Shown here: positions 23,300 to 31,414 of the stretch, piece by piece
How the letters are laid out: every line of letters starts with the position of its first letter
Position numbering within the stretch: position 1 is the stretch's first letter
Assembly (NCBI GenBank): GCA_045604965.1
Contig: JAZUPB010000031.1
Coordinates: 1-50,145, forward strand
Direction of reading: 5' to 3'
Length of the DNA: 50,145 nt
Source of the DNA: JAISGQ01 sp045604965
Lineage (GTDB): Bacteria; Bacillota; Clostridia; Oscillospirales; Acutalibacteraceae
Program-made: the position numbers and the translations under genes
The notes under the pieces: model-generated
Seen by the model: the letters and a program-made list of their open reading frames with translations, nothing else
Databases searched by the model: none
Told to the model about the DNA's origin: nothing

Positions 23300-24979
23300 T
23301 TAGCGTTTGTTGTCTTGTGCGCAGATAGCGCGTCTGATTATTTTGCCGCTGGTGGTTTTGGGCAGTTCGGAAACGTACTCAATGCGTCGCGGATATTTAT
23401 AAGGTGCTGTTGCGTGCTTTACGTGGTTCTGCAGTTCCTTTGTAAGTGCATCGCTGGGCTCATAGCCCTTTGCAAGAACAATAGTCGCCTTTACTATCTG
23501 TCCGCGATCAGGATCGGGATAGCCCGTTACTGCACATTCAAGAACGCTGGGATGCTCAAGCAATGCGCTCTCAACCTCAAAGGGACCTATTCTGTATCCC
23601 GAACACTTTATAACATCGTCATTTCTGCCGACGAACCAATAATATCCATCACTGTCGCGCCAGGCCATATCTCCTGTACGGTATATTCCGCCGTACCAGG
23701 CCTTTGACGTTGCTTCCGGATCTTTATAATACTCTCTGAACATACCTACAGGTCCGTGAGTTCCTGCATTGCGGATTGAGATAACACCTTCGATACCGTC
23801 TTCACACTCTTCGTCATTTTCATCGAGAAGAACAACATCGAAAATCGGTGCAGGCTTACCCATTGAACCGGGTTTTACAGGAAAAAATCCGAAGTTTGCG
23901 ATTATTGCAGGAGTCTCTGTCTGTCCGAATCCCTCAAATATCTCAAGGCCGGTTTTCTCCTGGATCTTGTTGTATACTTCAGGGTTAAGCGGCTCACCTG
24001 CAACGGATGCGTGCTTTATAAAGGAAAGATCGTATCCGCTGAGATCATCCTTTATCATTATTCTGTATATTGTCGCAGGAGCACAGAAGGAATAAGGCTT
24101 CAGGCGGACTATAGCATCAAGCATTGTATCTGTTTTGAATTTTATTGTATCAAATGCGCCGATGGCTGCTCCGCATATCCACTGTCCGTATATTTTGCCC
24201 CAGGCAAACTTTGCCCAGCCTGAGTCGGTCTGGGTCATATGAACTGTGTTTTCCTTTACTCTGTGCCAGTAGCGAGCGGTTATGATATGTCCGAGCGGAA
24301 ACGCAAAGTCGTGGCGCACCATCTTGGGCATACCTGATGTGCCGGAAGAAAAGTACAGAAGCATTGTATCGTCGTTCTGTGTTGCCTCTTCTCCTGTGGG
24401 ACGCTCAAAGCAGGGCTCTGTTGCTGCAAGCTCTGCCGCGTAATCAAGATATCCCTCTGCAGTAAAGTCTCCACCGTCAAAGGTATATACATATTTAAGT
24501 GTTTCACACTTAGGAATGGATTCTCTGACATAATCGATCAAACCCTCTTCGGGTATGAAAATAAATGCCTTTACCTCTGCCGCATTGCATCTGTACACGA
24601 TGTCCTTCGGCGTGAGCTGGAATGATGCGGGAATACAGGTAACTCCCAGCTTGCAGAGACCGACAAGTGTAAACCACACCTGGGGACGCTGACGAAGAAT
24701 TATCATTACAACGTCGCCTTTTTTGAATCCTTTTTTCTTGAAATATGCTGCAACTCGGTCACTTTCGCGTTTGACATCGGAGAATGTGTATTTTTCTACC
24801 TTTCCGCTGTCATCGGTCCATACAAGTGCAAGCTTTTCAGGCTCAACTCTTGCCCATTCGTCTACTACATCATATCCGAAATTGAAATTTTCGGGTACGT
24901 TTATAGTAAAATTGGCTTTCATATCCTCGTAGCTTTCAAATTCGGTACGGGGACAATATTTGTTTATCAAATAGTCCAT
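23300..24979 (-). CDS. AMP-forming acyl-CoA synthetase
   Basis: Activates a carboxylic acid with ATP and CoA via an acyl-AMP. The 559 residues show the P-loop LYFSSGTSGMPKM (~209-221), the adenine-binding GFGQTETP (~345), YRTGDMAWRD (~430), the hinge GRNDDVIKCSGYRI, and PKTTSGKIIRR near the C-terminus with the catalytic Lys (~546). The sequence most resembles acetyl/medium-chain acyl-CoA synthetases of the MACS group, so the substrate is probably a short or medium fatty acid or aromatic acid. It lies 12 nt after an HTH-cupin regulator, which probably controls it in response to a related small molecule. Confidence 0.92.
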   Translation of the reverse strand: MDYLINKYCPRTEFESYEDMKANFTINVPENFNFGYDVVDEWARVEPEKLALVWTDDSGKVEKYTFSDVKRESDRVAAYFKKKGFKKGDVVMIILRQRPQVWFTLVGLCKLGVTCIPASFQLTPKDIVYRCNAAEVKAFIFIPEEGLIDYVRESIPKCETLKYVYTFDGGDFTAEGYLDYAAELAATEPCFERPTGEEATQNDDTMLLYFSSGTSGMPKMVRHDFAFPLGHIITARYWHRVKENTVHMTQTDSGWAKFAWGKIYGQWICGAAIGAFDTIKFKTDTMLDAIVRLKPYSFCAPATIYRIMIKDDLSGYDLSFIKHASVAGEPLNPEVYNKIQEKTGLEIFEGFGQTETPAIIANFGFFPVKPGSMGKPAPIFDVVLLDENDEECEDGIEGVISIRNAGTHGPVGMFREYYKDPEATSKAWYGGIYRTGDMAWRDSDGYYWFVGRNDDVIKCSGYRIGPFEVESALLEHPSVLECAVTGYPDPDRGQIVKATIVLAKGYEPSDALTKELQNHVKHATAPYKYPRRIEYVSELPKTTSGKIIRRAICAQDNKR

Positions 24980-24991
24980 TTATATCAATCC

Positions 24992-25540
24992 TTATTCCTT
25001 GATAACTGTCAAAAACTCTGCAGGCTCATCCACTGCGTGCTGTCCGTGAGGAAGCTGCGGATCAAAATAAATACAGTCGCCTGCATTGAGGATATGTTCC
25101 TTATTTCCGATAATTATACGAACCTTGCCTTTTAAGATGTAATTGAATTCCTGTCCGGAATGGCTTACAAGCTCAGGCATTGCATCTTCAGGCTGAAGAT
25201 GTACCAGCATAGGCTCCATTTCTCTTCCTATAAAGTTGTAGCACAGGCTTGTGTAATCATAGCCGGGGTATCTCTCCACCACTGCACCTGTACCTGCTCT
25301 GACCACTGTATAGGACTTCATTTTCGGGCTGTCACCTGTGAGGAGTGTTGTAAAATCAACGCCCAGTATGGACGCCACCTCGTACAGCATACTGATTGGA
25401 ATATCTTTTTTTCCGGATTCTATATCGTTATAATAATCCACATCTATATCAAGCTTTTCTGCCATTTCCTGCGGTTCGATCTCAAGAATATCGCGCAGTT
25501 CGCGGATTCTTTTGGGTATGTTTTCATAGTGTTTTTTCAT
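24992..25540 (-). CDS. XRE-family transcriptional regulator with cupin sensor domain
   Basis: Residues ~8-62 form a helix-turn-helix (IRELRDILEIEPQEMAEKLDI...YYNDIESGKKDIPISMLYEVASILGV). A linker follows, then a cupin beta-barrel (~105-182) with HSGQEFNYILKGKV and FDPQLPHGQHAV, a possible small-ligand or metal pocket. The family usually represses or activates a neighbouring metabolic gene; here the acyl-CoA synthetase follows after 12 nt. The ATG at 25540 is preferred because AAAGG lies 10 nt upstream; the GTG at 25549 abuts that site. The inverted repeat within its promoter suggests autoregulation. Confidence 0.9.
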   Translation of the reverse strand: MKKHYENIPKRIRELRDILEIEPQEMAEKLDIDVDYYNDIESGKKDIPISMLYEVASILGVDFTTLLTGDSPKMKSYTVVRAGTGAVVERYPGYDYTSLCYNFIGREMEPMLVHLQPEDAMPELVSHSGQEFNYILKGKVRIIIGNKEHILNAGDCIYFDPQLPHGQHAVDEPAEFLTVIKE

Positions 25541-25575
25541 ATTCGACACACCTTTTTCCCATAATTTTAAATGTT

Positions 25576-25604
25576 ATTTTATCACATTCCATCCTGTGAT
25601 TCAA
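25576..25604 (-). promoter_or_regulatory. Promoter and candidate operator of the HTH-cupin/acyl-CoA synthetase operon
   Basis: TTGAAT, 17-bp spacer, TAAAAT on the minus strand. The spacer contains ATCACA-N8-TGTGAT (25581-25600), an inverted repeat well placed for a repressor. Confidence 0.6.
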
Positions 25605-25999
25605 GCTATTTGCATCATTAAATCAACAACCTCTCATATTTATTACAATTTCGTCGTATTCGGTTAAATTAACGATATATTTTACACAGGAGAATTATTT
25701 TGTGGTATTATGTGGGTGCAATAAATAAGTTTTGTATTTTACCTCTCATTTCTATATCTCTTCTTATCTCTACAAACAGAAAGAGCCTCTTTTCGGGGCT
25801 CTTTTCTGTTTTTTATCCTGTCATATCTTGGGGCAAAAATAAATTTGGGATATTTTTCGACTATATATTGTGTTTTACCTATTATTATGATATCATAACC
25901 TATGTGTATGGACAAACAGATTAATTCGGCGATTTTCGCCTTTTCAAAAAGCTATCGAAAGGAGTAGTTTTTCTTCAGGAAAAACGTGTTTTCAAGTAT
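25605..25999. other. Gene-free stretch upstream of sbcD
   Basis: About 400 bp, AT-rich. An open frame at 25700-25924 is preceded by AGGAGA, but it runs through a strong terminator and has no recognisable content, so I do not call it. AAAGGAG at 25958-25964 stands ~35 nt before the sbcD ATG without a start codon at the right distance. No convincing sbcD promoter was found. Confidence 0.5.
25775..25814 (+). terminator. Orphan intrinsic terminator
   Basis: AACAG-AAAGAGCC pairs with GGCTCTTT-T-CTGTT (one bulge), followed by six T. No plus-strand gene lies upstream, so it implies a short transcript starting between ~25680 and 25770, or an attenuator in the sbcD leader. Confidence 0.7.
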
Positions 26000-27133
26000 A
26001 TGCGTATTCTCAAGATCGTACATACCGGTGACCTTCACTTAGGTTCACTGTTTACATCAACACCGGAAGTTGCTTCGCAGCGCAAGATCGATCAGTTCGA
26101 AACCCTTCGAAAGATAATCAACATCTGCAACGAGCGCGAATCAGATGTTCTTCTTATCGCAGGTGATCTCTTCGATTCTCTGAAAGTAGATCCTCAGCTT
26201 CTCAACGAGACAAAGGATCTGCTCACCACCTGCAACTGTGATGTTTTCATCACTCCCGGAAATCACGATCCTGCTACCCCCGATTCCTGCTATGCTCAGG
26301 GTGAAGACTGGCCCAGCAATGTACATATATTCCGCGGCGGACTTGAATGTATCGAAGTTCCGTCAAAGAACGCCTGTATCTGGGGTGCAGCTTTTACAAG
26401 AAGCTTCCAGCTTGAATCGATGCTGCAGGATTTTAAAATTGACGACAGCAAGATAAACATACTTCTTATGCACGGAGACCTTTACACCGGTTCCTCCAGT
26501 GAAAGCCGCTACAACCCCATATCTGCTGAGCAGATATGCTCACTGGGAGTTGAATATGTTGCTCTCGGTCATATTCATAAGCCCGAGCTTCACAAGGCCG
26601 GAGATTTTCTTTACGGATACTGCGGCACCCCTGAAGGACGCGGTTTTGACGAGCAGGGCGACAAAGGCATATATGCAGGCTATGTAAGCCGCGGATTTGC
26701 TCATATGGATTTTGTATCCACCTGTTCGAGAAAATACATAAGCGATACTGTGGATGTTTCCGGATGCAGCGTCACAAGTGAGTTTGCAGGTGCTATAATT
26801 TCCACTCTCGAAAAGCGTTACGGCGCAGATTACGCCGGCAATCTCTATGATCTTACTCTTCGCGGTGAGCTTCCGAGAGGCGTTATGGCTGATATACCTA
26901 TGCTTGTTTCCGCACTTCGCGAAAAGCTCCATTTTGTGCGTTTTACAGATACTACAACAACTGAACTTGACATCGATATGCTCGGCAAGGACACCACTCT
27001 GCGCGGTGCTTTTGCAAGAGCTATCTCCAGCAAAATTCAGAAAGACGAAAAGAACAGAGATAAATATCTCAGAGCTTTGCTCTACGGCCTGAGAGCCTTT
27101 GATGGTGAGGTGATTATCAGTGACGATAAATGA
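26000..27133 (+). CDS. DNA repair exonuclease subunit, SbcD/YhaO-like metallophosphoesterase
   Basis: Mre11/SbcD-type nuclease that works with a coiled-coil ATPase to process DNA ends. Metal-binding motifs are complete: HTGDLHLGS (D11, H13), GDLFDS, TPGNHD, MHGDLY and LGHIHKPE. The 377-residue length and the pairing with a YhaN-like ATPase point to the YhaO branch rather than classical SbcD. No ribosome site lies at normal distance from the ATG at 26000, but the frame begins MRILKIVHTGD exactly as family members do. It overlaps the next gene by 14 nt. Confidence 0.9.
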   Translation: MRILKIVHTGDLHLGSLFTSTPEVASQRKIDQFETLRKIINICNERESDVLLIAGDLFDSLKVDPQLLNETKDLLTTCNCDVFITPGNHDPATPDSCYAQGEDWPSNVHIFRGGLECIEVPSKNACIWGAAFTRSFQLESMLQDFKIDDSKINILLMHGDLYTGSSSESRYNPISAEQICSLGVEYVALGHIHKPELHKAGDFLYGYCGTPEGRGFDEQGDKGIYAGYVSRGFAHMDFVSTCSRKYISDTVDVSGCSVTSEFAGAIISTLEKRYGADYAGNLYDLTLRGELPRGVMADIPMLVSALREKLHFVRFTDTTTTELDIDMLGKDTTLRGAFARAISSKIQKDEKNRDKYLRALLYGLRAFDGEVIISDDK

Positions 27134-29507
27134 GATTTATATAAAGAACTTCGGTAAGCTCAGCAGCTATAAACTGACTGCTCACGACGGCGTCAATATA
27201 ATTTACGGTCCCAACGAGGCAGGAAAATCCACTATTATGGCTTTCATCAAAGCTATGCTTTACGGTGCCGGCAGAGCTGAGACCCGACGCAAATATGAGC
27301 CCTGGAACGGCGGCAAAATGGGCGGTACACTTTCTTTTGAGTGTGCCGGCAAGCATTACGCTCTTTCAAGACAGTTTGGCTCCACCAAAAGTCTTGACAA
27401 AATCGAGCTGTGGTGCAAAACCACCGGCGAACAGGTGGATCTTCCCGAAAAAGTCGAGCCCGGCGAATATCTTCTCGGAATAAACGAGATGTCCTTTGTT
27501 AACTCTGTTTTCATCGGTCAGATTAACCCTGCAATTTCCGGATCAAACGATGAAATTCTCAAGAAACTGATGAACCTTGCTTCTGCAGGCGATGAGACCG
27601 CTTCGAGAACAGAAATCGAAGGCAGACTCAATGAAGCTGCCTCCAAGCTCAATTCAAAACGTTCTGATGCCATTATTCCCGCACTTGAGGCTGAACAGAG
27701 CGAACTGCTCAGCAAGCGTTCGGAGATAGTTGACCAGTTCAAGCAGGCTGATGCACTTCGCGAAAGCGTAAAAGATCTCGAGGAAAAGCATCTGCATCTG
27801 AGCACTGAATACAACAACCTTATTTCTCTGCGTGAAAATGTAAAGAAAGCCGCCCGTCTTAACGAACTCGATGAAATAATCACCACTAAGCAGTCTTTGG
27901 AAGCTGATGAGGCAAGATATCAGATGCTTCACGAAGCTATGTACGGCAGTGAGCTGAGCTTTGATGATGATTTTGTTGCAAAATCCAGAGAGCTTCTTGA
28001 AAACATCCGCAGTGAAGAAAAAATTATTGAGCTCAAAAAAGAACAGCTTGCCGAATGCAACGAACAGCTTGATTCTGTCGATCGCTCAAGAGTCGGTCTC
28101 TGGACATCTATCAGCAATAATCAGCAGCGTATCGATAATGTGCTTATGGAATACGACAAACTCCTCGATGCTCGCTACGACGCAGACAGAAGACTTGAGG
28201 AGTACGAGAATGAAGTAAAATCCACTCAGATCAGTCCGAAAAATTTGGCTATTATTGTCGGACTTCTGGTTCTCGGTCTCTTCTTCCTCGGCTTTGTACA
28301 TTGGATATTCTTTATCCTTGCTGCACTTGCCGCAGGCGGATTTGTTGCTTATCACATTCTCAAGCAGAAGGGCATTATCCCCACCCCCACCTCCGGAATC
28401 GAAAATGAGCTTCAGGAGATCGACGACGATATCCGTGAGCTTACACGCTCAAACAGAAAGCTTCTCGACGAGCTTGGTGTTCCTCACATACAGGCTATGC
28501 GTGACGAAGTTGCTGAAATGGAACGTGTGTCTACACTGACACAGACTGAGGTTGGAAAGAGAAAGAAGCTCAAGGGTGAAATCGAGGAACTCACTCAGAA
28601 ATGCACTGCAATGAAGCAGGAGATTCGTGATTCACTCAGCTCATATACAAGAATCGACAGCGATCAGCAGGCCGTTGCCATCATATCAACTCTTGATAAG
28701 AAACAGCGCGAACACGCTGTGCTTGAGCAGAAACTGCAGAGCAGCAAAGAAGCTCTCCAGAAAATGCTTGACGGCGCTGATTACGATCTTATTGTTCTCG
28801 AGGCTCAGGAGCTTGAGGAAGAGCTTGGAGTCAAGCAGAAGCTTTCCGGCAAGGAGCTTGAAGAAATCGAAAAGCGCACTGATGATACATCTGCCAAGCT
28901 TCTTGAGGTTGGCACCGAGCTTGCCAGAAAGCAGGCAGAGCTTGCCGGATGCAGTATGAACCTGCAAGACATCGAAGAGTACAACGACAAGATCAAGCTT
29001 CTTATCTCAAAGACCGACAAATATAAGTTTGAGCTTGATTCCATCAACATCGCCATAGAGGCTCTCGGCGAAGCTTTCGAAACTATGCAGAGAGATTTCG
29101 GTCCTATCCTCAATTTCAAGGCAGGACGTATCCTCAACGAGCTGACCGGCGGCAAATATCCTTCCGTATTTATTTCCGAAAGACTTGTTCCTTCCGTCAC
29201 CGAAGGTCCTAACAGCTCAAATATACGCAATTGCTCAAGCCTCAGCCTTGGTACAAACGATCAGGTTTATCTGGCTCTGAGACTTGCCATCGCAGGTATT
29301 CTCAGCGAAGTACAACTTCCTGTTTTCCTCGATGACGCTTTTGCTCAGTACGACGACAAGCGTGTTGCAGAGGCTATGTTCTACCTCGCAAAGGAGAGCG
29401 GCGGAAAAGAACTCGGTCAGGTCATTATTTTTACCTGCCATAATTCTGTTGTAAGAATGGCAAAGGAAATGGGTCTTCAGAATCCTATAATAAAGATTTC
29501 CGAATAA
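27120..29507 (+). CDS. SbcC/Rad50-like AAA ATPase, YhaN type, with membrane hairpin in the coiled coil
   Basis: Partner of the upstream nuclease. The 795-residue protein has Walker A GPNEAGKST at residues 30-38. Long coiled coils run from ~170 to ~370 and ~420 to ~660. Signature SLGTNDQVYLALRLA lies near 707, and Walker B FLDDAFAQYD near 733. At the coiled-coil apex, where Rad50/SbcC carry a zinc hook, there are instead two adjacent hydrophobic helices (~374-415), so the arms probably insert in the membrane. The start is the GTG at 27120 overlapping the nuclease gene, consistent with coupled translation. A terminator follows at 29516. Confidence 0.9.
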   Translation: MTINEIYIKNFGKLSSYKLTAHDGVNIIYGPNEAGKSTIMAFIKAMLYGAGRAETRRKYEPWNGGKMGGTLSFECAGKHYALSRQFGSTKSLDKIELWCKTTGEQVDLPEKVEPGEYLLGINEMSFVNSVFIGQINPAISGSNDEILKKLMNLASAGDETASRTEIEGRLNEAASKLNSKRSDAIIPALEAEQSELLSKRSEIVDQFKQADALRESVKDLEEKHLHLSTEYNNLISLRENVKKAARLNELDEIITTKQSLEADEARYQMLHEAMYGSELSFDDDFVAKSRELLENIRSEEKIIELKKEQLAECNEQLDSVDRSRVGLWTSISNNQQRIDNVLMEYDKLLDARYDADRRLEEYENEVKSTQISPKNLAIIVGLLVLGLFFLGFVHWIFFILAALAAGGFVAYHILKQKGIIPTPTSGIENELQEIDDDIRELTRSNRKLLDELGVPHIQAMRDEVAEMERVSTLTQTEVGKRKKLKGEIEELTQKCTAMKQEIRDSLSSYTRIDSDQQAVAIISTLDKKQREHAVLEQKLQSSKEALQKMLDGADYDLIVLEAQELEEELGVKQKLSGKELEEIEKRTDDTSAKLLEVGTELARKQAELAGCSMNLQDIEEYNDKIKLLISKTDKYKFELDSINIAIEALGEAFETMQRDFGPILNFKAGRILNELTGGKYPSVFISERLVPSVTEGPNSSNIRNCSSLSLGTNDQVYLALRLAIAGILSEVQLPVFLDDAFAQYDDKRVAEAMFYLAKESGGKELGQVIIFTCHNSVVRMAKEMGLQNPIIKISE

Positions 29508-29515
29508 TTTTACTT

Positions 29516-29545
29516 GAGAGGATCCTTATGGATCCTCTCTTTTTT
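29516..29545 (+). terminator. Intrinsic terminator after the YhaN-like gene
   Basis: A 10-bp stem GAGAGGATCC / GGATCCTCTC with TTAT loop and six T. Confidence 0.9.
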
Positions 29546-29590
29546 AATATCCGGAATGTGCTGATGTTCAGGTTTTTGCAATGTAAATTA

Positions 29591-29619
29591 TTGATTTAAG
29601 ACGTACAGCGTGGTATAAT
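29591..29619 (+). promoter_or_regulatory. SigmaA promoter of era-recO
   Basis: TTGATT, 17-bp spacer, TATAAT, ~40 bp before the era start. Confidence 0.8.
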
Positions 29620-29656
29620 AAAATGTAAATATTTTCACATCACGGAGGATATTGTT

Positions 29657-30589
29657 TTGAACAACACCAAATCTGCATTTGTCGCCATAGTAGGCAGACC
29701 CAATGTCGGCAAATCTTCTATATTGAACGCACTTATCGGTCAGAAGATCGCCATAGTTTCCGCAAAGCCTCAGACTACCCGTACACGTATTATGGGTGTA
29801 CTGACAAAAAACAACACTCAGCTTGTATTTACTGACACACCCGGTATGCACAAGCCCAAAAACAAGCTTGGTGATTTTATGGTGAAATCCATTGCCGACA
29901 GTGTTGACAACACCGACATCTGTATGCTGGTAGTTGACGCAACCGACAAGGATATCCGCCCTGCGGAATCTGATCTTATCGATAAGTTCAATGCTTTCGG
30001 ACTTCCTGCAATCCTTGTCATCAATAAGATCGACCTTGTAGAAAACAAGGAGGTTTTGCTTGAGAAAATAGCAATGTTCTCTTCTCTTTACGAATGGAAT
30101 GCTGTAGTTCCTGTCTGCGCTGTTACAGGCGAAGGCCTTGAGGAGCTTCTTTCAGAGCTTTGCTCTGCTGCCGAAGAAGGCCCCCATTTCTTCCCCGACG
30201 ATACATTGACCGATCAACCTGAAAAGGTCATTGCTGCTGAGATAATCCGCGAAAAGCTTTTAAGGCTTCTTTCTGATGAGGTTCCTCACGGAATCGCCAT
30301 AGATATCGAAAGAATGAGAGAGCGCTCAGGTGCTCAGGAGGCAGACGAGCGTCAGGGCGATATTGTTGATATTGATGCCACTATCTACTGCGAACGCGAC
30401 AGTCATAAGGGAATAATTATAGGCAAGGGCGGTGCTATGCTCAAACGAGTCGGCTCCTACGCCCGTGAGGATATAGAAAAATTCCTCGGCTGCAAGGTTA
30501 ACCTCAAGCTTTGGGTAAAGGTACGCGAGGATTGGCGCAACAGCGCCTCCAACCTGCGCCGCTTTGGCTTTAAAGAAGAGGACGTCTGA
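29657..30589 (+). CDS. era: GTPase Era
   Basis: Essential GTPase that binds 16S rRNA near its 3' end and assists 30S maturation. The 310 residues have the G1 loop GRPNVGKSS (~13-21), G3 DTPGMHKPK, G4 NKIDLVE and a C-terminal KH domain with IIIGKGGAMLKRVG (~253-266). The start is TTG at 29657, 7 nt after CGGAGGA. It overlaps recO by 1 nt (TGATG), an arrangement common in Firmicutes. Confidence 0.97.
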   Translation: MNNTKSAFVAIVGRPNVGKSSILNALIGQKIAIVSAKPQTTRTRIMGVLTKNNTQLVFTDTPGMHKPKNKLGDFMVKSIADSVDNTDICMLVVDATDKDIRPAESDLIDKFNAFGLPAILVINKIDLVENKEVLLEKIAMFSSLYEWNAVVPVCAVTGEGLEELLSELCSAAEEGPHFFPDDTLTDQPEKVIAAEIIREKLLRLLSDEVPHGIAIDIERMRERSGAQEADERQGDIVDIDATIYCERDSHKGIIIGKGGAMLKRVGSYAREDIEKFLGCKVNLKLWVKVREDWRNSASNLRRFGFKEEDV

Positions 30590-31347
30590 TGTCTGCATTT
30601 ACCGAAAAGGCTATTGTTTTAAAATGCAAGCCCTACGGCGAGAAGAATCGCGTTGTATATCTGCTTACTGAAAATCACGGTGTGATTCACGCTTTTGCAA
30701 ACGGCGCAAGGAGTATTCAGAGCAAAAATTTTGCAGCTACCTCGCAGTTTGTATACGGTACTTACGTGCTGACACCATCAAAGGATTCCTTTACGATAAA
30801 GGAATCTCACGCAGAGGCAAGCTATGCCGATATGCACGGCGATATCGAGGCGCTTGCTTTGGGACAGTATTTCTGTGAGCTTTGTATGGAGCTCGCTCCC
30901 GAAGGTACAAACGCAGAGGTTTATCTGCGGCTTCTCCGAGCGGCCCTCCATTATTTAAATACAGGCACACGGGATAAGCGTATGATAAAAGCCGCCTTCG
31001 AAATGCGCATAATGTGTACAGCCGGCTTTATGCCGGATCTGATTATGTGCCGTTCCTGCGGTGTATACGAAGCTGACGTTATGATGTTTTATCCTGTCTC
31101 AGGCTCACTGCTTTGCAGGAAATGTACTGAAGAAAAAGATCCTTATACAAGCGGTGTTGCTATGTCTCCCGGTGCACTGACTGCACTGAGACACTGTGCC
31201 CTTGTTGATCTTCACAAGCTATATTCTTTCAGTCTCGCTGAACACTCTCTCCCCTCTCTCGTTTCTGCCTGCGAGCGGTATCTGGTATCAAGACTTGAGA
31301 GAAGCTTCAAAACACTGGAATTTTATAATCAGATAAAACAGATCTGA
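30589..31347 (+). CDS. recO: DNA repair protein RecO
   Basis: Recombination mediator that loads RecA with RecR and anneals single strands. The 252 residues comprise an N-terminal OB fold (EKAIVLKCKPYGEKNRVVYLLTENHG), a helical domain, and a Cys4 zinc site CRSCG...CRKC (~151-178). Typical length. Translationally coupled to era. Confidence 0.95.
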   Translation: MSAFTEKAIVLKCKPYGEKNRVVYLLTENHGVIHAFANGARSIQSKNFAATSQFVYGTYVLTPSKDSFTIKESHAEASYADMHGDIEALALGQYFCELCMELAPEGTNAEVYLRLLRAALHYLNTGTRDKRMIKAAFEMRIMCTAGFMPDLIMCRSCGVYEADVMMFYPVSGSLLCRKCTEEKDPYTSGVAMSPGALTALRHCALVDLHKLYSFSLAEHSLPSLVSACERYLVSRLERSFKTLEFYNQIKQI

Positions 31348-31414
31348 ACACATAACAAAACGGGTATCATCACACACCCAAAAGTTAACTGATAAAACAC
31401 AAAGGAAATATATT

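Noticed and set aside
25700..25924. 74-codon open frame with a nearby AGGAGA
   Set aside because: Interrupted by a strong intrinsic terminator at its middle and not similar to anything I recognise.
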